A DNA stretch of 64,000 bases, taken from NCBI RefSeq assembly GCF_009904055.1, contig NZ_WYDP01000020.1, positions 1 through 64,000 on the forward strand, written 5' to 3'. Below the pieces are notes generated by a model that made no database searches, was not told the origin of the DNA, and was given only the letters and a program-made list of their open reading frames with translations. Shown here piece after piece: positions 26,507-34,625 of the stretch. A program made the position numbers and the translations under genes. The DNA is from Rubellimicrobium sp. CFH 75288. Lineage in GTDB: Bacteria; Pseudomonadota; Alphaproteobacteria; Rhodobacterales; Rhodobacteraceae. The stretch's first letter is position 1. The number at the start of each line of letters is the position of its first letter.

Positions 26507-26546
26507 TTGCTTGGCATTCTGCCGGCCCTATGCTGCGCGGCAGCAT
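26507..26546 (+). promoter_or_regulatory. promoter with overlapping CTGC-N3-GCAG operator (PhaR-like) upstream of hbd
   Basis: A perfect palindrome, ATGCTGC-GCG-GCAGCAT (26530-26546), contains CTGCNNNGCAG. This is the TGC-rich form reported for PhaR, the polyhydroxybutyrate repressor of Paracoccus and Rhodobacter. It overlaps a candidate -10 (TATGCT, 26529-26534; weak -35 TTGCTT at 26507-26512, spacer 16), which is where a repressor would block initiation. The ATG of the dehydrogenase is 14 bp further on. Confidence 0.6.
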
Positions 26547-26560
26547 GAGGGAGGTTCGCC

Positions 26561-27439
26561 ATGACGATCAACCGCGTGGGCGTGGTCGGCGCCGGCCAGA
26601 TGGGCAACGGGATCGCCCATGTCTTTGCCCTGTCCGGCTTCGATGTCCTCGTGACCGACACGAATCCAGAGGCTCTGGACGCGTGCCCGGTCGTGGTCGG
26701 GCGGAACCTCGATCGTCAGGTCGCGCGCGGCACCATCCCCGCCGAGGCGCGGGAGGCGGCCCTGTCGCGGATCCGCACGACGCCCGATCTGGCGGATCTG
26801 GGCGGGCTCGACCTCGTCATCGAGGCCGCGACCGAGCGGGAGAGCGTGAAGTCCGCAATATTCGAGGCGCTCGTGCCGCATTGCGCGGCCGAGACGATCC
26901 TGGCCACCAATACGTCCTCCATCTCCATCACGCGTCTGGCAAGCCGGACCGACCGCCCGGACCGCTTCATGGGCATCCACTTCATGAATCCCGTCCCCGT
27001 GATGCAGCTGGTCGAACTGATCCGGGGGATTGCCACCTCGCAGGAGACCTATGCGGCGGTGCTCTCCGTGGTCGAGCGGCTCGGCAAGACGGCCGCGACG
27101 GCCGAGGACTTTCCCGCCTTCATCGTCAACCGCATCCTGATCCCGATGATCAACGAGGCCGTCTATACCCTCCACGAGGGAGTCGGCACCGTCGCCTCCA
27201 TCGATACCTCGCTCAAGCTCGGCGCCAACCATCCGATGGGGCCGCTCGAACTCGCCGACTTCATCGGTCTCGACACGTGCCTTGCGATCATGACCGTGCT
27301 GCATGACGGGCTGGCCGACACCAAGTATCGCCCCTGCCCCCTGCTGGTGAAATATGTCGAGGCCGGCTGGCTCGGCCGCAAGACCGGCCGCGGGTTTTAC
27401 GACTATCGCGGGGACGGGCCGCCGGTGCCGACGCGGTGA
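26561..27439 (+). CDS. hbd: 3-hydroxybutyryl-CoA dehydrogenase
   Basis: 292-aa NAD(P)-dependent enzyme interconverting 3-hydroxybutyryl-CoA and acetoacetyl-CoA. The Rossmann motif VGVVGAGQMGNGIAHVFAL is at the N-terminus. The catalytic His lies in MGIHFMNPVPVM, and the C-terminal dimer domain carries the GVGTVASIDTSLKLGANHPMGPLELADFIGLD signature. It has GGGAGG upstream and a PhaR-like operator in its promoter, so its synthesis is probably tied to polyhydroxybutyrate status. Confidence 0.95.
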   Translation: MTINRVGVVGAGQMGNGIAHVFALSGFDVLVTDTNPEALDACPVVVGRNLDRQVARGTIPAEAREAALSRIRTTPDLADLGGLDLVIEAATERESVKSAIFEALVPHCAAETILATNTSSISITRLASRTDRPDRFMGIHFMNPVPVMQLVELIRGIATSQETYAAVLSVVERLGKTAATAEDFPAFIVNRILIPMINEAVYTLHEGVGTVASIDTSLKLGANHPMGPLELADFIGLDTCLAIMTVLHDGLADTKYRPCPLLVKYVEAGWLGRKTGRGFYDYRGDGPPVPTR

Positions 27440-27463
27440 GCGGGCGGATCGGGGGAGCGTCCC

Positions 27464-27745
27464 TCAGCACCCCTCGCCGAACCGGTCGGCGACCAGGCGG
27501 GCGATCGCGTCGGCCAGCTTCTCGGCCTCGGGGCCGCGGGTGACGACCTCGATCTCGCTCCCCGGACCGGCCGCCAGCATCAGCAGGCCCATGATCGAAT
27601 CGCCCGACGCCTCGAGACCGTCGCGGGACACCACGGCGGTGGCGTCGTGCGCCTCCACCACCTCCACGAGCCGCGCCGAGGCGCGGGCATGCAGACCCTT
27701 GACGTTGCAGATCGTCAGCCGTCGGTACGCCGTCGGTTCGTCCAC
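27464..27745 (-). CDS. ptsH: HPr-like phosphocarrier protein
   Basis: 93-aa phosphocarrier of the regulatory (sugar-transport-free) PTS. The phosphorylated histidine is His19 in KGLHARASA. The regulatory serine for HprK is Ser50 in GDSIMGLL. It lies 3 nt after the EIIA gene in the block chvI-chvG-hprK-rapZ-EIIA-HPr that many alphaproteobacteria share. In this group the PTS controls metabolism and pckA/ChvG signalling rather than importing sugars. Confidence 0.95.
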   Translation of the reverse strand: MDEPTAYRRLTICNVKGLHARASARLVEVVEAHDATAVVSRDGLEASGDSIMGLLMLAAGPGSEIEVVTRGPEAEKLADAIARLVADRFGEGC

Positions 27746-27748
27746 CGG

Positions 27749-28162
27749 TCAGAGACCCACGGCCCGTTCGAGATCTTCGCCCACGATCTGGCTGTCGATG
27801 TACTTGCGCCCGGCATCGAGCGCAGCCGCCACGGCCTCGGGAACGGGCTTGCTGCGGGACTTCGCCAGCTTGATGAGCATGGGCAGGTTGGCCCCGTAGA
27901 GGATGCGCCGATTGGAGGACCCGCAGGCGCGCAGCGACAGGTTGGAGGGCGAGCCGCCGAACATGTCTGTCACGACAATGACCCCGTCGCCCTGATCGAC
28001 CGAGTCGGCAGCCTCGCAGATCTCGGCCTGCTTCAGCGCCCGGTCGTCATCGGGCAGGATGGTGATGGCGCGGACGCCGGGCTGCTGACCGACAACATGT
28101 TCCACGGCGGCAAGGTATTCCCGGGCCAGCCCGCCATGTGCGACGATGACAATCCCGATCAT
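27749..28162 (-). CDS. PTS EIIA component, mannose type
   Basis: 137-aa EIIA-Man-type protein; the ATG at 28162 opens MIGIVIVAHGG, placing the phosphorylated His at 9. The second family motif VVTDMFGGSPSNLSL is intact. No EIIB/C/D partners are next to it, so this is the orphan regulatory EIIA (often called ManX/PtsA in alphaproteobacteria) that takes phosphate from HPr downstream. Confidence 0.92.
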   Translation of the reverse strand: MIGIVIVAHGGLAREYLAAVEHVVGQQPGVRAITILPDDDRALKQAEICEAADSVDQGDGVIVVTDMFGGSPSNLSLRACGSSNRRILYGANLPMLIKLAKSRSKPVPEAVAAALDAGRKYIDSQIVGEDLERAVGL

Positions 28163-28270
28163 GCGTGCCGTCTCCGAAGGCCACCGGCCCGTACATCCCG
28201 GCAGGGCTGGTCGCAGGCCGACACCGTCAGCCGTGCGCATCCGACCCGGGCGACCCTGCCGCTCACGTCC

Positions 28271-29197
28271 TCATCCCCGATCGGCGCCCGCGATCCCGGC
28301 GCGCCTCTCCAGTTCCCGATGCCGTTTAGACACCTGCCATCCGGCCTCTGCAAGGGTCATGGCCAGTCTCTCCGCCACGGTCACCGAACGGTGTTGCCCG
28401 CCCGTGCAGCCCAGCCCGATGGCCAGATGCGCCTTGCCCTCCTCGCGATAGGCCGGCAGCAGCTGGATGAGCAGGGCCCGCAGGCTGTCGAAGAAGGGTC
28501 CGAAACGGGGATCGGCTTCGACGAACGCGACCACGGACGGATCGCGGCCGTCCTTGGGGCGCAGCGCCTCGGTCCAGTAGGGGTTCCGGAGAAAGCGGCA
28601 ATCCATCACGATGTCGAGTCCCGCCGGAAGGCCGCGCTTGTAGGAAAAGCTCTCCACGCTGATGCCGAAGGGACGGCCCTCGCTCGGGGCGAACCACCGC
28701 TCCACCGCGGCGCGCAATTCGTGGGGGCTCAGGGCAGTGGTGTCGATCACGATGTCCGCCCGCTCGCGCAGCGGGGCCAAAAGCTGCCGCTCGCGGGCGA
28801 TGCCGGACCCGAGAGCCCCTTCACCGGCCAGCGGATGCCGGCGGCGCGTCTCGGAGAAGCGGCGCAGCAGGACGTCGTCGGAGCAGTCGAGATAGAGGAT
28901 CTGCCCGCCGGCGCCCTTGACGAGATGGTCGATCGCCTCCGGGAGCGTCTTGATCCCGAAGTCCCGGTTGCGGGTGTCGATCCCGAGTGCGAGCGGCCGG
29001 CAGAGCGGCGGCCCTTCGAGAAGGCGAGGCAGAAGCGACAGCGGAAGGTTGTCGATCACCTCGAAGCCGAGATCCTCGAGCGCCCGGATGGCGGTGGACC
29101 GTCCCGCCCCGGCCGGCCCCGTCACCAGCACGACGTTCGGCGGGCCGCCGGACAACGTGGCGGAGGGCGGCGGAGGGCGGAGTTCGGTCAGGGTCAT
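28271..29197 (-). CDS. rapZ: RapZ-family P-loop protein (RNase adapter/nucleotide-binding)
   Basis: 308-aa protein of the RapZ/YvcJ family. The P-loop is GPAGAGRST (27-35), with Arg in place of the usual Lys, a substitution I believe is common in Rhodobacterales. The C-terminal domain carries the conserved [25 protein letters not shown] and [20 protein letters not shown] segments. In E. coli RapZ senses glucosamine-6-phosphate and guides RNase E; in alphaproteobacteria the role is unsettled. It starts 3 nt after hprK. Confidence 0.95.
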   Translation of the reverse strand: MTLTELRPPPPSATLSGGPPNVVLVTGPAGAGRSTAIRALEDLGFEVIDNLPLSLLPRLLEGPPLCRPLALGIDTRNRDFGIKTLPEAIDHLVKGAGGQILYLDCSDDVLLRRFSETRRRHPLAGEGALGSGIARERQLLAPLRERADIVIDTTALSPHELRAAVERWFAPSEGRPFGISVESFSYKRGLPAGLDIVMDCRFLRNPYWTEALRPKDGRDPSVVAFVEADPRFGPFFDSLRALLIQLLPAYREEGKAHLAIGLGCTGGQHRSVTVAERLAMTLAEAGWQVSKRHRELERRAGIAGADRG

Positions 29198-29200
29198 GGA

Positions 29201-29659
29201 TCACTCGAGCGCCGGCCGATACCGGCCAGCCTTGAGATATTGGAGAAGGGCGGCGGAAAAACGCTCGGTCGCAGGCTTGTGAAGACAGGGGACGGGAACC
29301 GAAAGGATGGTCCGGATGCGTGGTGGCGGCAAGCGGGTCTCCTCCTCCAAGGCGAGGTCGAGCAGGGCAGCGACTTCAGCCTCGGCCTGGAGCTCGGCTG
29401 GAAGCAGGCCGATGCCGCGCGCCTCGATCAGGGGCGGAAGACCCGGCGGCGCGGCGGCGATGATCCGGTCCCCCTCGCGCCGCAACTCCGTGCGGTCGTC
29501 GGCCACCAGACGGCAGCCCCAGGCCATCATCTCGAGCGCGATCGCGGACTTGCCCGAGCCGGACGGGCCCAGCAGCACGAGACCGCGATCCCCCCAGGCG
29601 ACGGTCGTCGCATGCAGCACGAGGCGCTCCGTGCCCCCGGCGGCTGCGGGGGTGCTCAT
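29201..29659 (-). CDS. hprK: short HPr kinase/phosphorylase
   Basis: 152-aa HprK consisting only of the catalytic P-loop domain, which is the usual alphaproteobacterial form (Firmicute HprK is about 310 aa with an extra N-terminal domain). The P-loop is GPSGSGKS, followed by LVADDRTEL. The family signature region EARGIGLL is present. It phosphorylates and dephosphorylates the serine of HPr (Ser50 in the neighbouring gene). Confidence 0.93.
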   Translation of the reverse strand: MSTPAAAGGTERLVLHATTVAWGDRGLVLLGPSGSGKSAIALEMMAWGCRLVADDRTELRREGDRIIAAAPPGLPPLIEARGIGLLPAELQAEAEVAALLDLALEEETRLPPPRIRTILSVPVPCLHKPATERFSAALLQYLKAGRYRPALE

Positions 29660-29725
29660 GCGATGACCCTGCAGCCCGGCCCGTCCTGCACCTCCCGCCG
29701 GCGCGCGGCACGAGATCGGGCCGGT

Positions 29726-29747
29726 CCGGCGGGCCGGGCCCCGCCGG
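29726..29747 (-). terminator. hairpin between chvG and hprK
   Basis: CCGGCGGG (29726-29733) and CCCGCCGG (29740-29747) form an 8-bp stem with a 6-nt loop in the 99-bp gap between the chvG stop and the hprK start. No U-tract follows, so it may be an attenuator or an RNA processing/stability element that separates ChvGI from HprK/RapZ expression. Confidence 0.4.
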
Positions 29748-29758
29748 GTGTCGCAGGC

Positions 29759-31534
29759 TCAGATCGGCAGACCCACGACAAAGCGCGCCCCGAGCGGCTC
29801 GGAGGTCGGGTCGGCCTCCGTCGGGCGGATGTTCTCGGCCCAGATCACCCCGCCATGCGCCTCCACGATCTGCTTGGAGATGGCCAGACCCAGACCGGAA
29901 TTGTTGCCGAACTGTCCCTCGGGGCGTTCGGAATAGAACCGCTGGAAGATCTTCTCGAGCGAGCCCTCGGGGATGCCCGGCCCGGTGTCTTCCACCACGA
30001 CGAGGACGCGATTCTCGCGGCGGCGTGCCCAGATGCGGATGGCATCGCCCTCCTCGCAGAAGGAGATGGCGTTGCTGAGCAGGTTGACGAAGACCTGCGC
30101 GAGGCGGTTCTCGAGCCCGTGGATGACGATGGGCTGTGGCGGAAGGTCGGCGATGAACTCGATCCCCTTGGCGCGCGCCTCCGCGCCCAGATGTTCGTTC
30201 AGGTTGCCGATCAGCCGCAGAAGGTCGAACGGCCGCTCCTCCTCCTTGACGAGTTCGCTGTCCAGCCGGGAGGCATTGGAGATGTCGCTCACCAGGCGAT
30301 CGAGCCTGCGGACGTCGTGCTCGATGATCTCGAGCAGCTTGCGGCGCTGATCCTCGCGCGTGGCGAGATGGAGGGTTCCCACGGCCGAGCGCAGGCTGGC
30401 GAGCGGGTTCTTGATCTCGTGGGCCACGTCGGCGGCGAATTGCTCGTTGGCCTCGATCCGGTCGTAGAGGGCGGCCACCATCCCCCGCAGCGCGGCGGAC
30501 AGGCGCCCGATCTCGTCCGGGCGGGCGCTGAGGTCGGGGATGCGGACGCGGCCGGGGCTCATGGCGCCTGGGCTGCGTTCGCGCCCCACCTCCGCGGCCG
30601 CAGCCAGGTCCGACAGGGGATTGGCGATGGTGCGCGCGAGCACGAGGCTGAGCCCGATGGAGACCAGCACCCCGACCACGAACATCCGCAGCACCTGCTC
30701 GCGTTCGCGCCGCACGAGGCTGTCGATCTCGCCGCCGGCGCTGCGCACCGCGACGACGCCCACGACCTCGCCCTCGTGCCGCACGGGGTGGGCGACCGTG
30801 AAGACGGTGCGGCCCTGCGCGTCGGTTCCCGTCTCGACCACCGTTCCGGCGCGGAAGGCCCGCTCGACAAGGGAATGCGCACCCTCGAGGCTGGCCGTGC
30901 CGGGATCGGGGGAGGCAGGCCGCGCCGGACCCAGGGCGCTGGCCAGTCCTTCCCACAGGGCGTTGAGCGCATTGGTGATGAGCGTGCCGTCCACCTCGCG
31001 CTGCGGCCCGATCGCGTCCAGATCGGCGCGCGGCTCGGCCTGGGCCACCAGCGCGCCGGAGCGGTCGAACAGGAAGGCCCGCGTGCCGCCGCGCAGGCCC
31101 AGCCGGTCGAACACGGCCTGCGGATCGAAACCGTCGCCGGCGGCGAGGCTGACCGGCGGCCCGGGCGGAAGATGGGCCGCCACCACGTCGGCCACCAGGA
31201 TCGCCTCGCTCGCGAGGCCGGAGGCGCGCTGGAAGGCCAGATTGTCGCGCGAGGGGGTCAGCCACAGCATGCCGGTCACGAGCAGGATAAGACCGACGAG
31301 GTTGAAGGTGATGATCTTGCGCGCCAGCGGAGAGGCCTGAAGGGTCACGAAGTTCCGCCGGGACGCCGTCTGCGCTTCCGGCGCGACGCCGTCCGCGCCG
31401 ATGATCGTCCCCTCCTCCGACGCCGGAGGGCTTGCGTCGCGGTTGGCGGGGGCCACCGCGCGGACGGCACGGCGGACCGAGCGCAGGTCGCGCACATCCA
31501 CCTTGGGCAGGCCGGGTCGGGGGAGCGCGGTCAT
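29759..31534 (-). CDS. chvG: ChvG sensor histidine kinase
   Basis: 591-aa membrane sensor kinase. A cytoplasmic N-terminal tail precedes the first membrane segment (KIITFNLVGLILLVTGMLW). A periplasmic sensor of about 190 residues, a second membrane segment (MFVVGVLVSIGLSLVLA), a HAMP region and the kinase core follow. The phosphorylated His372 lies in DVAHEIKNPLASLR. The N box is in NLLSNAISF, G1 in EDTGPGIP and G2 in NSGLGLAI. ChvG-ChvI (ExoS-ChvI, BatS-BatR) respond to acid and envelope stress in alphaproteobacteria. chvI lies 6 nt upstream. Confidence 0.94.
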   Translation of the reverse strand: MTALPRPGLPKVDVRDLRSVRRAVRAVAPANRDASPPASEEGTIIGADGVAPEAQTASRRNFVTLQASPLARKIITFNLVGLILLVTGMLWLTPSRDNLAFQRASGLASEAILVADVVAAHLPPGPPVSLAAGDGFDPQAVFDRLGLRGGTRAFLFDRSGALVAQAEPRADLDAIGPQREVDGTLITNALNALWEGLASALGPARPASPDPGTASLEGAHSLVERAFRAGTVVETGTDAQGRTVFTVAHPVRHEGEVVGVVAVRSAGGEIDSLVRREREQVLRMFVVGVLVSIGLSLVLARTIANPLSDLAAAAEVGRERSPGAMSPGRVRIPDLSARPDEIGRLSAALRGMVAALYDRIEANEQFAADVAHEIKNPLASLRSAVGTLHLATREDQRRKLLEIIEHDVRRLDRLVSDISNASRLDSELVKEEERPFDLLRLIGNLNEHLGAEARAKGIEFIADLPPQPIVIHGLENRLAQVFVNLLSNAISFCEEGDAIRIWARRRENRVLVVVEDTGPGIPEGSLEKIFQRFYSERPEGQFGNNSGLGLAISKQIVEAHGGVIWAENIRPTEADPTSEPLGARFVVGLPI

Positions 31535-31540
31535 GGGCGC

Positions 31541-32242
31541 TCACTCCTCGTTGTAGCGGTAGCCGATGCCGTAGAGCGTCTCGATGGCGGCGAAATCCTC
31601 GTCCACCGCGCGCATCTTCTTGCGCAGGCGCTTGATGTGGCTGTCGATGGTGCGGTCGTCCACATACACCTGATCGTCGTAGGCCACGTCCATGAGCTGG
31701 TCGCGGGACTTCACGAAGCCCGGCCGCTGGGCGAGGGCCTGGAGCAGGAGGAACTCGGTCACGGTGAGGGAGACGTCACGCCCCTTCCACTTCACCGCGT
31801 GACGCAGCGGGTCCATGACGAGCTGGCCGCGAACCATCACCTTCTGGTCGGCCTCCGGCTCCGGCCCCTCGCCCGACAGCGCCTCCTGCCGGCGCAGGAG
31901 CGCGCGGATGCGTTCCACCAGCAGGCGCTGGGAGAAGGGCTTCTTGACGTAGTCGTCCGCGCCCATCCGCAGGCCCAGCACCTCGTCGATCTCGTCGTCC
32001 TTGGACGTCAGGAAGATGATGGGCATGCTCGTGCGCTGGCGCAGGCGCTGAAGCAGGTCCATGCCGTCCATGCGGGGCATCTTGATGTCGAGCACCGCCA
32101 TGTCGGGGAGCTTCTTGGAGAAGGCGTCATAGGCCGCCTGCCCGTCGTTGTAGGTGTCCACGTCGAAGCCCTCGGCCTCGAGCGTCATGGATACGGATGT
32201 CAGAATGTTTCGGTCATCGTCCACGAGGGCGATTCGGGACAT
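31541..32242 (-). CDS. chvI: ChvI response regulator
   Basis: 233-aa OmpR-family regulator partnered with ChvG. The receiver domain has acidic residues VDDD at 7-10 and phosphoacceptor Asp52 in [11 protein letters not shown]. The C-terminal winged helix ends [20 protein letters not shown]. Divergent from pckA; the 290-bp gap carries several inverted repeats. In Rhizobiales ChvI activates pckA, so direct control of the neighbour is plausible but not shown. Confidence 0.95.
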   Translation of the reverse strand: MSRIALVDDDRNILTSVSMTLEAEGFDVDTYNDGQAAYDAFSKKLPDMAVLDIKMPRMDGMDLLQRLRQRTSMPIIFLTSKDDEIDEVLGLRMGADDYVKKPFSQRLLVERIRALLRRQEALSGEGPEPEADQKVMVRGQLVMDPLRHAVKWKGRDVSLTVTEFLLLQALAQRPGFVKSRDQLMDVAYDDQVYVDDRTIDSHIKRLRKKMRAVDEDFAAIETLYGIGYRYNEE

Positions 32243-32299
32243 GGCTCTGCCTCTGCTGCTCGGATGTTGCCTGTTTTTTCCGGATGGTCCGCGACTGCC

Positions 32300-32344
32300 T
32301 GACGCGAATCAAGCCCGGGTCACCCTGCCGTTCGATTCGCGTCA
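32300..32344. promoter_or_regulatory. 11-bp inverted repeat with two GANTC sites, chvI-pckA region
   Basis: TGACGCGAATC (32300-32310) and GATTCGCGTCA (32334-32344) are perfect reverse complements separated by 23 bp. Each arm carries a GANTC sequence, the target of the alphaproteobacterial methylase CcrM. The spacing (34 bp between arm starts, about three helical turns) suits two dimers or a looped operator. The arms could also form an RNA stem in a chvI leader read on the minus strand. Confidence 0.55.
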
Positions 32345-32374
32345 CTCTTTTGCACCGAGAACCCTTAAGGTTGA

Positions 32375-32395
32375 GTAAACGGCCGGCAGGTTTAC
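32375..32395. promoter_or_regulatory. GTAAAC-N9-GTTTAC inverted repeat, chvI-pckA region
   Basis: GTAAAC (32375-32380) and GTTTAC (32390-32395) flank a GCCGGC core. This forms a 21-bp dyad typical in size for a dimeric regulator. It lies midway between the divergent chvI and pckA genes. The binding protein is unknown; ChvI itself is one candidate. Confidence 0.45.
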
Positions 32396-32410
32396 GCGCA
32401 TCGGACCCGC

Positions 32411-32444
32411 CGTTGGCGCTAACATACAAGTGCTTGCGCTAACA
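32411..32444 (+). promoter_or_regulatory. two tandem LacI-type operators upstream of pckA
   Basis: Two sites, CGTTGGCGCTAACA (32411-32424) and TGCTTGCGCTAACA (32431-32444), each match the palindrome TGTTAGCGCTAACA at 12 of 14 positions. They are exactly 20 bp apart, about two turns of the helix. The central CG is typical of LacI-family operators. CceR, a LacI-family regulator of central carbon metabolism in Rhodobacter, is a candidate binder (inference). pckA begins 86 bp downstream. Confidence 0.55.
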
Positions 32445-32529
32445 GGATTTTTTGGCCTTCCCGGCCCTCCGGGGGGCTGCTAAGCGGATCGGCAGACAGT
32501 CCTTGCGAGGCCGATTGGGAGGGTTCCTG

Positions 32530-34128
32530 ATGCCCCTGTGCCACAGCCCAGACCCGGATCGTCCCGGCCCGGCCCTGGTTGCCCTGCCCCGGAGAAGCCG
32601 CAATCTGGACGTCCCGGCGCTGATGGAGGAGGCGCTTGCGGCGGGCGAGGGGCGGCTCGGCTCCGGGGGGGTCCTGCTGGTGGAAACCGGCCGCTTCACC
32701 GGCCGCTCCCCTAGGGACAAGCACATCGTGCGCCGCCCCGAGACGCAGGGCGAGGTCTGGTGGGACGGCAACGCCGCCATGGAGCCCGATGCCTTCGGGC
32801 GGCTGCGGGCGGACCTGTTCGCGCATCTGGCCGCGGGGCCGGGGCTTCACCAGCAGGACCTGTGGGCCGGGGCGGACCCCGCCCACCGCATCGCGGTGCG
32901 CGTCCTGACCGAGCGGGCCTGGCACGCGCTGTTCATCCGCCACCTGCTGATCCGCCCCCCCGCGGCGGCGCTGGCGGGGTTCGCGCCCGACTGGGTCGTG
33001 ATCAACGCGCCCTCGTTCCGCGCCGACCCGGCCCGGCATGGCTGCCGGTCGGAGACGGTGATCGCGCTCGATTTCGGGACGCGGACGGTGCTGATCGCCG
33101 GGACCGAATATGCGGGCGAGACCAAGAAGGCGGTGTTCACCGTCATGAACTGGCTTCTGCCCGCGCGCGGGGTGCTGTCCATGCACGGCTCGGCCAACCA
33201 CGCACCGGGCGATCCGGCCGACGCGGCCGTGTTCTTCGGCCTGTCGGGGACGGGCAAGACGACGCTGTCCTCGGACCCCGGGCGCGTGCTTCTGGGCGAC
33301 GACGAGCACGGCTGGTCGGAGGGGGGGATCTTCAACATCGAGGGGGGCTGCTACGCCAAGACCCTTCACCTCTCGGCCGAGGCGGAGCCCGCGATCTTTG
33401 CCGCCACGGGCCGGTTCGGCACGGTGATCGAGAACATGGGCTGGGACCCCGTGACGCGCGCGCTGGACTTCGCGGACAATTCGCGGACGGACAACACGCG
33501 CTGCGCCTATCCGCTGGAGGCGATCCCCAACGCCTCGGGGACGGGGATGGCGGGGGCGCCGCGGCATGTGGTGATGCTGACCTGCGACGCGTTCGGCGTG
33601 CTGCCCCCCGTGGCGCGGCTGTCGCCGGCGCAGGCGATGTACCATTTCCTGTCGGGCTTCACCGCCAAGGTCGCGGGGACCGAGCGCGGCGTGACCGAGC
33701 CCGAACCCACCTTCTCGCCCTGCTTCGGCGCGCCCTTCCTGCCGCGCCGGCCCGAGGTGTACGGACGGATGCTGGCCGAGCGGGTGGCGCGGTCGGGCGC
33801 GTCCTGCTGGCTGGTCAACACGGGCTGGACGGGCGGCGGCTACGGGACGGGGCGGCGGATGCCCATCGCGGCCACGCGCGCGATCCTGGGGGCCGTCCTG
33901 TCGGGGCGGCTGGGCGCGGGGCGGTTCCGGCGCGATCCGTTCTTCGGCTTCGAGGTGCCGCTGGCCGTCGAGGGGGTGGAGGCGCGGCTGCTCGACCCGC
34001 GGGCGACCTGGGCGGACGGCGCGGCCTACGACGCGGCGGCGCGGCGGCTGGTGGACCTGTTCGCGCGGAACTTCGAGCGGTTCGACGGCCTGCCGGACGC
34101 GGGCGGGCGGGCGGCGGCGCTCGGCTGA
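32530..34128 (+). CDS. pckA: PckA, ATP-dependent phosphoenolpyruvate carboxykinase
   Basis: 532-aa gluconeogenic enzyme converting oxaloacetate and ATP to phosphoenolpyruvate, CO2 and ADP. GGAGGG lies 6 nt before the ATG at 32530, which gives the normal family length. The nucleotide-binding kinase-1a motif is GLSGTGKTT (237-245). The metal-binding kinase-2 region follows in LLGDDEHGW, with conserved NIEGGCYAK after it. The upstream region carries two tandem LacI-type operators and further dyads. It is convergent with a lipoprotein gene only 4 nt away. Confidence 0.96.
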   Translation: MPLCHSPDPDRPGPALVALPRRSRNLDVPALMEEALAAGEGRLGSGGVLLVETGRFTGRSPRDKHIVRRPETQGEVWWDGNAAMEPDAFGRLRADLFAHLAAGPGLHQQDLWAGADPAHRIAVRVLTERAWHALFIRHLLIRPPAAALAGFAPDWVVINAPSFRADPARHGCRSETVIALDFGTRTVLIAGTEYAGETKKAVFTVMNWLLPARGVLSMHGSANHAPGDPADAAVFFGLSGTGKTTLSSDPGRVLLGDDEHGWSEGGIFNIEGGCYAKTLHLSAEAEPAIFAATGRFGTVIENMGWDPVTRALDFADNSRTDNTRCAYPLEAIPNASGTGMAGAPRHVVMLTCDAFGVLPPVARLSPAQAMYHFLSGFTAKVAGTERGVTEPEPTFSPCFGAPFLPRRPEVYGRMLAERVARSGASCWLVNTGWTGGGYGTGRRMPIAATRAILGAVLSGRLGAGRFRRDPFFGFEVPLAVEGVEARLLDPRATWADGAAYDAAARRLVDLFARNFERFDGLPDAGGRAAALG

Positions 34129-34132
34129 TCCC

Positions 34133-34618
34133 TCAGGGCAGCCGCGCGAGGTCGAAGCCGTTGAAGTCGAGCATCTCGCGCGCGGCGCGCGCGCGGTCGC
34201 TCGAGGCGCGGCCTGCGCGGTCCATGATCCAGCCCGCGCGCCCGTCGGGGCTGCCGATCACGGCGGTGCGGCCGTCGTCGTCGGTCCAGAGCAGCCACAG
34301 CTCGGTTCCCCCGGCCCGGAAGCGGCCGCGGGCGACCTCCTCGGTCCGCAGCGTCCGGCCGCCCGCCGACCACAGGAGCGCGCCCCCCTCGGCCATGCGC
34401 AGCGACAGGGGCGTGCCGGCCGCGAGCGGCAGCGGCCCGCCCGGATAGGCGCGCGCCACGACCCATTCGCCCGCGAGATCGGCCGCGCCGGCCCGCAGGC
34501 TGGAGGCGATGGGAATGGCAGGATCGCGGAAGGAGGGTGCGGCGACCGGCTCGGGCGCCTCGGGCGCGGGGCGGCCGCAGGCGGCAAGCAGGACAAGGAG
34601 CAGGAGGGGCGCGCGCAT
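34133..34618 (-). CDS. lipocalin-like lipoprotein
   Basis: 161-aa predicted lipoprotein with lipobox LLLLVLLAAC (Cys14). The ATG at 34618 is used because it opens directly into this signal. LAGEWVVARAY resembles the G-x-W motif at the start of lipocalins, and GWIMDR plus the terminal MLDFNGFDLARL resemble the end of Blc-type lipocalins. The barrel seems short, so the assignment is tentative. It lies 7 nt from the aldo/keto reductase, in the same direction. Confidence 0.65.
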   Translation of the reverse strand: MRAPLLLLVLLAACGRPAPEAPEPVAAPSFRDPAIPIASSLRAGAADLAGEWVVARAYPGGPLPLAAGTPLSLRMAEGGALLWSAGGRTLRTEEVARGRFRAGGTELWLLWTDDDGRTAVIGSPDGRAGWIMDRAGRASSDRARAAREMLDFNGFDLARLP

Positions 34619-34625
34619 CGGGGCC

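Noticed and set aside
27647-32302. very long plus-strand open frame of about 1550 codons
   Set aside because: It lies antisense to HPr, EIIA, rapZ, hprK, chvG and chvI, all with clear motifs. Long open antisense frames are expected at this GC content, and the translation is Arg/Gly/His-rich without domains.
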